Shown here: one piece after another, positions 1 to 6,968 of the stretch
How positions within the stretch are numbered: position 1 is the first letter of the stretch
How the letters are laid out: each line of letters opens with the position of its first letter
Assembly: GCA_018712705.1 (NCBI GenBank)
Contig: DVGM01000038.1
Coordinates: 1-10,357, forward strand
Origin: Aphodousia faecalis
Lineage (GTDB): Bacteria; Pseudomonadota; Gammaproteobacteria; Burkholderiales; Burkholderiaceae_F
DNA length: 10,357 bases
Direction of reading: 5' to 3'
The notes under the pieces: generated by a model
The model's database searches: none
What the model was told of the DNA's origin: nothing
The model's input: the letters and a program-made list of their open reading frames with translations, nothing else
Program-made: the position numbers and the translations under genes

Positions 1-3
1 CTC

Positions 4-23
4 GTTTGAGCTCTTGCTCAAAC
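4..23. repeat. Perfect 8-bp inverted repeat (hairpin) after promoter P2
   Basis: GTTTGAGC (4-11) and GCTCAAAC (16-23) are perfect complements around a 4-nt loop. Read on the minus strand, the hairpin begins only a few bases after the predicted start site of the 34-62 promoter. It could therefore be a 5' transcript hairpin or an operator. There is no T-run next to it inside the window on the minus strand, so it is not a clear terminator. It shares the TGAGC/GCTCA core with the dyad at 110-122. Confidence 0.6.
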
Positions 24-33
24 AGGGAGTGGA

Positions 34-62
34 ATCTTACTCGAAGAATTTTCCACCGTCAA
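34..62 (-). promoter_or_regulatory. Sigma70-type promoter P2, reading out of the window
   Basis: On the minus strand there is a -35 box TTGACG (57-62), a 17-nt spacer and a -10 box TAAGAT (34-39). An A/T-only run at 74-86 lies about 12-25 nt upstream of the -35 box, where an UP element would sit. Transcription would start near position 27 and leave the window at its low-coordinate edge. It is the downstream member of a tandem pair with the promoter at 134-161. The arrangement resembles the tandem promoters of rRNA/tRNA or other highly expressed genes, but the target is not in view. Confidence 0.6.
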
Positions 63-109
63 GAGCCTTGTAGAAAAAATTTTTAACTCCACAAGATCTG
101 GACTTTCGC

Positions 110-122
110 TGCTCACTGAGCA
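110..122. repeat. Small dyad TGCTCA-C-TGAGCA after promoter P1
   Basis: A 6-bp perfect inverted repeat around one central base, centred about 18 nt downstream of the P1 -10 box. The hairpin at 4-23 holds the same position relative to P2 and has the same TGAGC/GCTCA core. Possible roles are a repressor operator or an initially transcribed hairpin. Both are inferences. Confidence 0.45.
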
Positions 123-133
123 ACGGGTTGCGC

Positions 134-161
134 ATTTTAACCCCAAAATCGGCTTTGTCAA
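134..161 (-). promoter_or_regulatory. Sigma70-type promoter P1, reading out of the window
   Basis: On the minus strand there is a consensus -35 box TTGACA (156-161), a 16-nt spacer and a -10 box TAAAAT (134-139), followed by a GC-rich discriminator beginning GCGC. A GC-rich discriminator is typical of stringently controlled stable-RNA promoters. The run of nine T at 182-174, which belongs to the upstream terminator, falls at about -47 to -55, the place of an UP element. The predicted start is near 127. No open reading frame with a ribosome binding site follows within the window. Confidence 0.65.
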
Positions 162-173
162 GACCTCTACTCG

Positions 174-203
174 AAAAAAAAATTTGGGGGCCTGAGCCCC
201 CAA
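174..203 (-). terminator. Rho-independent terminator of the AsmA-family gene
   Basis: On the minus strand, TTGGGGGC and GGCCCCCAA form an 8-bp GC-rich stem (196-203 with 184-191) closed by a 4-nt TCAG loop. It is followed by AAA and then nine T (182-174). It starts 17 bp past the stop codon of the gene at 220-2316. This is a textbook intrinsic terminator and isolates that gene from the promoters at 134-161 and 34-62. Confidence 0.92.
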
Positions 204-219
204 GATTTTGCCTGAATTG

Positions 220-2316
220 TTAATGCCTAAAAAGCTTTTCTAATCCTTGAATGATTTTCTTAGGATCTTTGGTGGCTTCCTTAATGACATCCTTGACCCC
301 GGCTTTCAGTGCAGCTTCTAAATCAATCCCATAACTGGGAGCTTGAATTGTTCCACCCAGCTTAATAGGCACGCTGATTCTGCGACCATCAACACTTGTG
401 GCCAACTTCGCCGTTATGAGTCCAGACAATGATTCGTCTATTAATCCCACTGTAACATTGCCTTTGACTTCAGCCACTGAAGTCTTTCCGTCTAACGAAT
501 GAATATTCAGAACTCCATTCGATATGTTGGCTGATGCACTCAAAATACTGAATCGAGTCTGATCTTCATCTTTCATGATTAAACCCGTGACCTTCTTGGC
601 TTTCACCGCATTACCCACTTTCTCTAGCGATAGTCCTTTGAGAACTGCGTTGTTGGCTGATACCGATATCTGACCATTGGCACTCTTTAAAAGAGCGGTC
701 TTTTCCAAACCTAGACCAGCCAATTTCACCGTAGCATTTGCTTTGCCATAAAGCTTTGCTTCACTACCCAAAGCTTGCATTAAAGCTTGTGTATCAACCC
801 CTTTAGCATTGAGATCAAATGACCATTTTTCCGCAGTGTTTATTTGACCCTTACCGCTAAAGGTGCCTGAGCAAGCATTAGCCAAAAGGTTATTAAAGCT
901 CAACACCCCTTTTGACAAACTCAGGGTCGTATCAAAGTTAGACACGGTCAACCCTTGATACTTCAACGTATTGACGTGAATACCAAAGCTTCCGTTTGCT
1001 CGATTCAGTACGTCCAGGTTTGATGTTGATGCAGCATAAGCTTGCGAAATAACCGAGACCGTACTACTGGAGACTTTTTTCGTCTCTTGTCCAGAAACCT
1101 TATGCCACTTGTCTGCTACAAAAGAATCCAGTGTGAAATACCCGTTGATTGTCGGGACATTGAATCCGACTAATTCAACTTCGCTTTCCCAAGGAGAGTT
1201 ATCAAGTTTCCCTTTTAACTTCAAATCAACTTTCTCTCCAGGAGTCATTGAAACTTGACCATTAAAGGGAACCTGTAAAACCGCATGCCCAAGATTGGCC
1301 TGAACATTTCCTCCCAGCTTTTTACTCTGCAAACTAAAGGCTTCAATTTCACCGGCAAAATCACCGTTGATGTTCGCTTTAACTGTGTCTGCCTGGGAAA
1401 TGTTTACATTTAATCCCTCTAAGCTCCACGTCTGCATTTGTTTTGTTTCGGCGGAATTAAATATTCCCATCACGCTGACATCATTTACTTTAGCGGTGAT
1501 ATTGGCTCCTTTGGCAAGCACATCTTTAGAAGCATATTTCAGAAGATTCGCTTTAACTTCCGCCGATATTGATTGTTCCTTTTGATTGGCCGACACAGTA
1601 ATGGACGGCTTTTCCATACTCACTGACATCGTTTTTATGTCGTATGCCACCGTTGAATTAAAAGCAACCTGACCACTTAATCCCTGTGTTTTCTCTGCAA
1701 AACGGGTACTGAATTTAACCGGTGTTGTTCCGCTGAGTCCAAGCTTACCTGTTGAGAGGTTTAATAAATCAACGGCGTATACCTTTTGACTTTGCAATCC
1801 ATAGGCCGTCAGAGCCGCATTTCTGATTTCTAAACTGGCTACTTCGAGATTTTTGATAAATGACGAGTCTTGATTAGCATTATTCTTTTCTGACTCATTA
1901 ATAGTCACAGTCTGAGAGTCCGCCTCTTGTGTGGGGCGTTCGTGAATTTTCTTCAAAAACCGAGATACATTGACTTGACCCTTCAAACCATCAATAACCA
2001 CGGCATCAAATTGCACGTCCCCCTTAAGCAAGGGTAAAACGGCAACACCGACCTCTGCCCCATTTAATGTGAACTGCGGCTTATCGCTTCCCTCAAAAGA
2101 CAGGGTTGTCGGTGGTAAAACAATCTGAATTTTTGGGAAAAACTTTGTTTGCAGCTCTCCCTGAAAAACGAGTGTGCGGTTAAACCGTTGAGCCGTCTCT
2201 TTTTTCAATTGCTCTGCAATAGTTGCATTATCTAGAAAATACGTTGCAGCCGCCCACATCGCACCGGTAACAACAACGCCGACACCAACAACACCTATCA
2301 CAATTTTTCGCAACAT
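220..2316 (-). CDS. AsmA-family inner-membrane/periplasmic protein
   Basis: A protein of 698 residues with one N-terminal membrane segment (about residues 5-28, hydrophobic after a short LRK start), so it should be anchored in the inner membrane with a large periplasmic body. The N-terminal part has the AsmA pattern of an early KFFPKIQIVLP strand and a later LLKGDVQFDAVVIDGLKG segment. The C-terminal 250 residues carry the repeated beta-strand pattern of the AsmA C-terminal region (ANATVKLAGLG, NGQISVSANNAVLKG, SVPIKLGGTIQAPSYGI). It ends in a basic, probably amphipathic tail (VKDVIKEATKDPKKIIQGL). The AsmA family is linked to outer-membrane assembly and bridge-like lipid transport. The exact role of this member is unknown. 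E. coli AsmA is 617 residues, so the length is plausible. The start at 2316 is chosen because GGAGGAA stands 5 nt before it. An ATG at 2340 in the same frame has no such site. The gene stands alone: the pyrD terminator lies upstream and its own strong terminator downstream. No clear promoter was found in 2341-2401. Confidence 0.8.
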   Translation of the reverse strand: MLRKIVIGVVGVGVVVTGAMWAAATYFLDNATIAEQLKKETAQRFNRTLVFQGELQTKFFPKIQIVLPPTTLSFEGSDKPQFTLNGAEVGVAVLPLLKGDVQFDAVVIDGLKGQVNVSRFLKKIHERPTQEADSQTVTINESEKNNANQDSSFIKNLEVASLEIRNAALTAYGLQSQKVYAVDLLNLSTGKLGLSGTTPVKFSTRFAEKTQGLSGQVAFNSTVAYDIKTMSVSMEKPSITVSANQKEQSISAEVKANLLKYASKDVLAKGANITAKVNDVSVMGIFNSAETKQMQTWSLEGLNVNISQADTVKANINGDFAGEIEAFSLQSKKLGGNVQANLGHAVLQVPFNGQVSMTPGEKVDLKLKGKLDNSPWESEVELVGFNVPTINGYFTLDSFVADKWHKVSGQETKKVSSSTVSVISQAYAASTSNLDVLNRANGSFGIHVNTLKYQGLTVSNFDTTLSLSKGVLSFNNLLANACSGTFSGKGQINTAEKWSFDLNAKGVDTQALMQALGSEAKLYGKANATVKLAGLGLEKTALLKSANGQISVSANNAVLKGLSLEKVGNAVKAKKVTGLIMKDEDQTRFSILSASANISNGVLNIHSLDGKTSVAEVKGNVTVGLIDESLSGLITAKLATSVDGRRISVPIKLGGTIQAPSYGIDLEAALKAGVKDVIKEATKDPKKIIQGLEKLFRH

Positions 2317-2321
2317 GACGC

Positions 2322-2328
2322 TTCCTCC
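2322..2328 (-). promoter_or_regulatory. Strong Shine-Dalgarno site fixing the AsmA-family start
   Basis: GGAGGAA on the minus strand, 5 nt before the ATG at 2316. It lies inside the longer in-frame reading that would begin at 2340, which shows that the shorter start is the real one. Confidence 0.85.
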
Positions 2329-2401
2329 GTCAGCTACCATCGGATAAGTTCAGTGTAGTACAACTTCTCTGTGACAGGATGGGCAAATTGTTGAGAATTG
2401 C

Positions 2402-2437
2402 AAACAAAAAAGGAAGCCACCGAAGCAACTTCCTTTT
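2402..2437 (-). terminator. Intrinsic terminator downstream of pyrD
   Basis: AAAAGGAAG (2437-2429) pairs with CTTCCTTTT (2416-2408) on the minus strand. The 12-nt interior can extend through a C-G pair and wobble pairs to a C(UUCG)G tetraloop, a very stable RNA loop. The 3' arm runs into TTTTTT-G-TTT. It begins about 25 bp after the pyrD stop, so it ends the pyrD transcript and separates it from the AsmA-family gene. Confidence 0.8.
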
Positions 2438-2461
2438 GTGCATTAAAGTAAGAGTGAACAA

Positions 2462-3535
2462 TTAGGGGCGAAGGGAGGCAACCGGACCTGTTTGCGTTTT
2501 GCGCCACTTAGCCACAGCGTCCACACAGTCAGGGACCAACACCGGACCGTTATAGATGAAGCCCGTAAACAATTGCACCAACTTAGCACCAGCCTGCATC
2601 TTCTCGACAGCATCTTCTCCCGTCATCACGCCGCCGCTGGCAATAATCGGCATCGTTTCCTGCAAGTGTTGATACAAAAGGTGAACAACCTCGGTAGAAC
2701 GAGCGCGCAAGGGCTTGCCGGAAAGACCTCCCGTTTCATTGCAGTTGGGCATGCCGGGAATAGCATCACGAGAAATTGTTGTGTTGGTAGCAATGATGGC
2801 ATCAATACCGAAGCTGACCAACTGATCAGAAATTCTCAAAATGTCATCGTTTTCCAAATCCGGCGCAATCTTGAGTGCGATAGGAACATACTTGCCTTCG
2901 TTTTCATCGACTAAGCGCTTGCGCTCAGTTGTGATCGCCGTCAGCAACTTATTGAGTTCATCATCGGCTTGGAGACTGCGCAGATTTTTCGTATTGGGCG
3001 AGGAAATATTGATCGCGATGTAATCGGCATGGTTGTAGACCTTGCGCAAACAAACCAAATAGTCATCCACAGCTCGTTCAATCGGTGTGACTGCATTTTT
3101 ACCGATATTGATCCCAAGAATACCGCCACGGCTTCTGAAAGCAGCAGCGCTGCGCAAATGTTCCAAAACTTCATCAACACCGTGGTTATTAAATCCCATA
3201 CGATTAATGACCCCTTCAGCGGGAATCACACGGAAAAGACGCGGTTTCGGGTTGCCGGGCTGAGCTTTCGGTGTAATCGTGCCCACTTCAACGTGACCAA
3301 ATCCCAGACCACCGAAGGCGCTCACTCGCTCGCCATTTTTGTCCATACCGGCCGCTAAACCGACCACATTGGGAAAACGTAACCCCATCACTTCAATCGG
3401 ATCTTCCACCGGATCACGGGTTACCAGTTTCGTCAATCCCAAATTCACCGCCCAGTCCAAATTAGACATAATCACGGAGTGAGCCGTTTCAGGATCCATG
3501 GAAAACAGAATCTTACGAGCAATGGAGTAAAGCAT
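2462..3535 (-). CDS. pyrD: Dihydroorotate dehydrogenase (quinone), class 2
   Basis: A protein of 357 residues that oxidises dihydroorotate to orotate in de novo pyrimidine synthesis, passing electrons through FMN to membrane quinone. The N-terminal helical part (residues 1-40, with MDPETAHSV) is the class 2 membrane-docking and quinone-access extension. FMN and substrate motifs are clear: VGLAAGMDKNGE with Lys66, EVGTITPKAQPGNPKPRLFR, NRMGFNNHG (111-119), and INISSPNT, where Ser179 aligns with the catalytic base Ser175 of E. coli PyrD. Others are LKIAPD, ATNTT, and a C-terminal IIASGGVMTGEDA phosphate-binding stretch with LVQLFTGFIYNGP. The length is slightly above the E. coli enzyme (336). 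The ATG at 3535 gives the usual class 2 N-terminus, and an AAGAGAC stretch 5 nt upstream is a weak ribosome binding site. The gene lies 139 bp after the Nudix gene and before a terminator. It may be transcribed from its own promoter or by read-through from the bcs operon. Confidence 0.97.
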   Translation of the reverse strand: MLYSIARKILFSMDPETAHSVIMSNLDWAVNLGLTKLVTRDPVEDPIEVMGLRFPNVVGLAAGMDKNGERVSAFGGLGFGHVEVGTITPKAQPGNPKPRLFRVIPAEGVINRMGFNNHGVDEVLEHLRSAAAFRSRGGILGINIGKNAVTPIERAVDDYLVCLRKVYNHADYIAINISSPNTKNLRSLQADDELNKLLTAITTERKRLVDENEGKYVPIALKIAPDLENDDILRISDQLVSFGIDAIIATNTTISRDAIPGMPNCNETGGLSGKPLRARSTEVVHLLYQHLQETMPIIASGGVMTGEDAVEKMQAGAKLVQLFTGFIYNGPVLVPDCVDAVAKWRKTQTGPVASLRP

Positions 3536-3570
3536 ATTGAGTCTCTTATTATCGAAAAATCAGTTCGGAG

Positions 3571-3585
3571 AGCCGAAATTCGGCT
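3571..3585. repeat. Perfect dyad in the pyrD leader
   Basis: AGCCGAA-A-TTCGGCT is a perfect 7-bp inverted repeat ending about 36 bp upstream of the pyrD start. It lacks a following T-run, so it is not a classical terminator for the bcs operon. It would lie in the pyrD 5' leader if the -10-like box at 3603-3608 is used. It could be a transcript hairpin or an operator. Confidence 0.45.
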
Positions 3586-3602
3586 TGATCATCGAAATGG
3601 TT

Positions 3603-3608
3603 ATTGTA
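3603..3608 (-). promoter_or_regulatory. Possible -10 box of a pyrD promoter
   Basis: TACAAT on the minus strand in the 139-bp gap upstream of pyrD. The hexamer 17 nt upstream (AAGCGA) is a poor -35 box, so the promoter is tentative. If it is real, the leader is about 60 nt and includes the dyad at 3571-3585. Confidence 0.3.
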
Positions 3609-3674
3609 CCCGATTAAGGCGCAAATCGCTTTTCAGATATAGCGAATGGATAGCAGAAAAAGATCGTTATAGGA

Positions 3675-4229
3675 CTACTCGTCCAATCGATACATGTGAA
3701 GGCGAAACTCTCCTTTTCGCCTGTCATTGAAATAATGTTCAAGAGTGGTTTTGACGGTTGTAAAACTGATATCGTCCCAAGGAATTTCACTTTCTGAAAA
3801 TAGACGCTGTTCCATGGTTTCCGGCCCGGGAGCCAATGGAAGAGCATCTAGTTCGGACAAAAAGAAAAAGTGCACTTGACTTGCGTAGGGAACATCAATC
3901 ACAGTTAAAAGCATACCGGCACGTGCATGCGCCCCCGTCTCTTCCCAAGTCTCTCTCAAGGCTCCTTGCTGCAGTGTCTCGTGGGCTTCCATAAAGCCGG
4001 CCGGCAGTGTCCATTTTCCTTTACGAGGTTCAATGGCACGCCGACACAGTAAAACACGACCACCGAAAACCGGCAGTGTTCCAACCACCGGTGTCGGGTT
4101 TACATAATGAACAAAACCGCACGCCTCGCATACCTCTCGTACTCGAACATCATCTAAAGGACGCTTAGTCACAAGAGGATGACCGCACATCGGGCAGAAC
4201 TTATAGCGAGGAGCGTCTAATGGTTTCAT
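3675..4229 (-). CDS. Nudix hydrolase with N-terminal zinc ribbon
   Basis: A protein of 184 residues. The N-terminus has a Cys4 zinc ribbon: FCPMCG (Cys12, Cys15) and VCEACG (Cys34, Cys37). A complete Nudix box follows at residues 78-100: Gly78, Glu84, Arg92-Glu93, Glu96-Glu97, Gly99, matching GX5EX7REUXEEXGU except for Thr in the first hydrophobic position. The metal-binding glutamates are all present, so it should be an active Mg-dependent hydrolase of a nucleoside-diphosphate-X compound. The substrate is not evident. The zinc ribbon plus Nudix layout recalls NADH/ADP-ribose pyrophosphatases, but the protein is shorter than NudC. The start at 4229 is chosen because it overlaps the bcsG stop as TAATG and has AAGGAA 5 nt upstream. 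A longer reading from 4256 would overlap bcsG by 28 bp. It is translationally coupled to bcsG and is the last gene of the cellulose operon. Confidence 0.9.
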   Translation of the reverse strand: MKPLDAPRYKFCPMCGHPLVTKRPLDDVRVREVCEACGFVHYVNPTPVVGTLPVFGGRVLLCRRAIEPRKGKWTLPAGFMEAHETLQQGALRETWEETGAHARAGMLLTVIDVPYASQVHFFFLSELDALPLAPGPETMEQRLFSESEIPWDDISFTTVKTTLEHYFNDRRKGEFRLHMYRLDE

Positions 4230-5875
4230 TATCGTTCCTTCGGATATGGACGCCATTCGCCACCTTTTTGACGAATGTAATCATTATCACGATACGTCAA
4301 AACCACGGACTGACCATTTTCCGAAACCGGGTTGGTTTCCGGCAGATCCCGCACTAATTCTTCCAGAGGTACGCTGCCACCATCGGCACCAAAATAGTTC
4401 AATGCCAAAGCGCGGCCAATCAAAGTACTCATCGCCATGTAACTCGTATGTCCCGTTACATGAATAGGTTCAGCCGGCAGATCCTTGATGCCAAAAAACT
4501 TTACCATAAGCGGCACTTCTGTGATTCGCATGCTTGGAATATCACGCAAACGCGGAGCTTGAATTCGATCACCACGTACAGCGGCACCGTGCTCAGGAAC
4601 AACGATCAGCATCACTTTACGCCCAGAGCGTTCCAGCTCATGCATAAAGGTTTGCAGATCATCGAGGAAGCGAATCGCACGGGGCTTAAATTCTTCCCAA
4701 CGGCTGTGACGGGGCAAACGGTTGCCGTCATGCAAAGCGATAAAGTTAAAAAGCGTGACGTGTCTTTCGGACGTTTTATCTTTAGCTGTCTTGCGTTGCC
4801 AATCACGCAACACCGCTAAATCATCTGCAATTTCTTCATCGTCAAAAGCCATGTAGCGAACGGGATATTTTGCCGTACTTTCAAGCGGAGCCATTAAACC
4901 GGCCTTATCTCGAAGCGTTTGCAGGTAGTTGTCATATTGTCCCTTGTGGTCCAGGTACAAGTGCTGACGGTATCCCAATTGATCGAGACGATTCATGATT
5001 TCGCACTCTGGACGGCGGCCATCATAAAGGGCGTCATGATTGACTTGCCCGCAAACGGCGTTAAGCAACCGCAATGTAGCTGGACCTGAGTACGATGTTG
5101 CCGAATTAAAGTGGTCAAATCGGATGTTGAATTCCGACAAAACCGGATGATTCATCAAATCTGACGCAATCAAATCATCATTAGAAAGCGAGCAGATATT
5201 CATGAGAATAATTTCAAACGGCGTGTCGTTAGCTGAAAGCCCTTGGGGAAACTCCGCACGACGATCTTTTTCATAGTCCAAAAAGGCGGTGTACCAGCGA
5301 TCAATCGTCTCCGAAGTAATGGCGGATGGATCCGCAGGAGCGACCTGTTGAGGTGCAGCGGCCTGACTATTATCGGCAACCTGAACAGCCGCCGGTGCAA
5401 CAGGCTGGGTCCTCCAAGCCACATAGTAGGGTTGAAAAACCAAACACAAAAAATAAACCAGGGTGAAAACTGAAATTCTTACCCAATCTTTAACCAAACA
5501 GTACAGCAAGACAACGGCAGCACCCCAGGCCAACATCTTGATGTTGACAAAATCAACGGCCAACTGAGCAATATAAGCGGCCGAGAAGCCGGCAATGTTT
5601 TGTGCATTACTGATGATGCTGTCTGGTCCGGGAAGCCAGCTTTCCGAATAAACCAAAGCAAAGGCTGCCACGATAGCGACACCGGTTTGAAGCAGACTCA
5701 ACACCCGATTTCTAAACGGCAACAAGATGAACAATAAAAGCAAGCCGTTATATAAAAGGTTGAGTGTCAGGTATTCGTAATGGGCGAGCGCAAACTTCAG
5801 TATGAAGTACACGTTCCATAGGCCGAGTCCTTTAAAAAAGAATTTCCCGACCGAGCCCTGGTTAACATTATCCAT
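4229..5875 (-). CDS. bcsG: Cellulose phosphoethanolamine transferase BcsG
   Basis: A protein of 548 residues (E. coli BcsG is 559). The N-terminal 150 residues are strongly hydrophobic with about five membrane helices, followed by an Ala/Pro/Gln-rich linker (about 155-190) and a periplasmic alkaline-phosphatase-like domain. Active-site residues of E. coli BcsG are all matched by motif and spacing: Cys228 in NICSLS (E. coli Cys243), nucleophile Ser263 in NSATSYSGPA (Ser278), His382 in LHDGN (His396), and Glu428-His429 in VVPEHG (Glu442-His443). The enzyme moves phosphoethanolamine from phosphatidylethanolamine to cellulose during export. The C-terminus (NPVSENGQSVV, GGEWRPYP) also follows E. 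coli BcsG. It lies 13 bp after bcsZ, with only a weak GGA site before the ATG, so translation may depend on coupling with bcsZ. BcsE and BcsF, its usual enterobacterial partners, are not in the window. Confidence 0.95.
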   Translation of the reverse strand: MDNVNQGSVGKFFFKGLGLWNVYFILKFALAHYEYLTLNLLYNGLLLLFILLPFRNRVLSLLQTGVAIVAAFALVYSESWLPGPDSIISNAQNIAGFSAAYIAQLAVDFVNIKMLAWGAAVVLLYCLVKDWVRISVFTLVYFLCLVFQPYYVAWRTQPVAPAAVQVADNSQAAAPQQVAPADPSAITSETIDRWYTAFLDYEKDRRAEFPQGLSANDTPFEIILMNICSLSNDDLIASDLMNHPVLSEFNIRFDHFNSATSYSGPATLRLLNAVCGQVNHDALYDGRRPECEIMNRLDQLGYRQHLYLDHKGQYDNYLQTLRDKAGLMAPLESTAKYPVRYMAFDDEEIADDLAVLRDWQRKTAKDKTSERHVTLFNFIALHDGNRLPRHSRWEEFKPRAIRFLDDLQTFMHELERSGRKVMLIVVPEHGAAVRGDRIQAPRLRDIPSMRITEVPLMVKFFGIKDLPAEPIHVTGHTSYMAMSTLIGRALALNYFGADGGSVPLEELVRDLPETNPVSENGQSVVLTYRDNDYIRQKGGEWRPYPKER

Positions 5876-5888
5876 GGTTTATCCGTTT

Positions 5889-6968
5889 TTATTGTTTGCG
5901 TTGGTTAGGGAAATAGACCCGACCATCCTCATCAAATGCAAAATAACCTTGATCAAAACCTAAACCGAAAAGAGTTAATACATTTCTGTAGTAATTTTCC
6001 TTTTCGATAGGAGCGCTCGACAATACCGTACGAATCAAGTCAGCCGATTTATCCTGACCAAGCAATTCCAAAAGGCAAGCTCCAAAACCGTCCCATCCGG
6101 GCTGGTTGATCTGAAGCGTATTCACATCAATTTTTTCCGGCGGCATATTGAGTTCGCGCGTAATTTTAATCATGGGCTCAAAATGAGCTTTCAATTCCCT
6201 GTAGACAGGATCCTTCGGCGACATCATGCCCGCCCATAAATAAACGCGAATGGAATTGTAACTACCGATCGTGTTATCCACAGAATCCACGGGGACAAGT
6301 TCTCCACGACTGGAGAAAGTTGCCCAATCCGGGGAAATGCCCGCCGGCGCACTGCGGATCAACACACGCGCAGAACCTTCGAAAACATCCTGCCAATATT
6401 GATCCTCCAGGGCGAAACGTTTTAAAAGGAAAAGCGGATAGTAGCTTGGATTCAACTTAACCTGACCGTCGTGTTCAAAACCAATACGGCCGGGTAAAAG
6501 AACCTTACCCAAATTATCGATATCACGAACCTGAGTCTTTAACAATTCCAACATCGCCCGAGCTTTTTCTGTGTAGTCCGGACGATCCCAAAGGCGGCCG
6601 GCTTCCAATAAGCAGTAGGCGATCCACATATCTGAGTCAACCGCATTGTTGGTGTCCAAAATCGTCCATTGAGAACCGTCTTTGCCCCAAAGCCATGCTG
6701 CGAAATTTTTAGTGATATCGCCGGCGGACAAATTATTTTCTGTCCACTGCAACATCTCTTCAAAGGTTTCTCGATCGTTGTCCACCAATGCAAAGAACAT
6801 GGCATAGGATTGACCTTCGGATGTCGTAACCGCACGAGCATCGCTGTAATCAACCACTCGAGCTCCTTCCATGCCAACGGCCTTAAATTGATCCCACATC
6901 GGCCAAGCGGCTAAAACCGATGAACTCATTGTCATCGCTAAAGTCAACGCTAAAATCAGTTTTCTCAT
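5889..6968 (-). CDS. bcsZ: Periplasmic endo-1,4-glucanase BcsZ (GH8)
   Basis: A protein of 359 residues (E. coli BcsZ 368) with a Sec signal peptide MRKLILALTLAMTMSSSVLA, cut before AWPMW. It belongs to glycoside hydrolase family 8, which hydrolyses beta-1,4-glucan in the periplasm during cellulose secretion. TTSEGQSYAM holds the general acid Glu51 (E. coli Glu55). DSDMWIAY (Asp111, Asp113), WLWGK, NPSYYP, SPDW and LTLFGLGFDQG are family motifs. The unusual point is GSYNSIRVYLW: Asn238 replaces the E. coli catalytic base Asp243 of SSYDAIRVYMW, so activity may be changed. The start at 6968 overlaps the bcsB stop as ATGA, with AGAGGA 8 nt upstream. A longer in-frame reading to 7046 would only add a non-signal-like N-terminus inside bcsB. 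Confidence 0.94.
   Translation of the reverse strand: MRKLILALTLAMTMSSSVLAAWPMWDQFKAVGMEGARVVDYSDARAVTTSEGQSYAMFFALVDNDRETFEEMLQWTENNLSAGDITKNFAAWLWGKDGSQWTILDTNNAVDSDMWIAYCLLEAGRLWDRPDYTEKARAMLELLKTQVRDIDNLGKVLLPGRIGFEHDGQVKLNPSYYPLFLLKRFALEDQYWQDVFEGSARVLIRSAPAGISPDWATFSSRGELVPVDSVDNTIGSYNSIRVYLWAGMMSPKDPVYRELKAHFEPMIKITRELNMPPEKIDVNTLQINQPGWDGFGACLLELLGQDKSADLIRTVLSSAPIEKENYYRNVLTLFGLGFDQGYFAFDEDGRVYFPNQRKQ

Noticed and set aside
18..203. 61-residue minus-strand reading frame in the gene-free end
   Set aside because: It runs through the terminator, both promoters and the hairpin region, has no ribosome binding site, and the protein resembles nothing known to me.
2341..2401. Possible promoter for the AsmA-family gene (TTGCCC, TGTACT or TACACT)
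   Set aside because: No pair of hexamers with good match and spacing stands out, although a promoter is expected here because of the upstream terminator.
2492..2914. 140-residue plus-strand reading frame
   Set aside because: It lies wholly antisense to the well-supported pyrD, with no ribosome binding site or recognisable protein pattern.
2969..3358. 129-residue plus-strand reading frame
   Set aside because: Antisense shadow of conserved pyrD motifs.
4448..4819. 123-residue plus-strand reading frame
   Set aside because: Antisense shadow of the BcsG catalytic domain, with no independent support.
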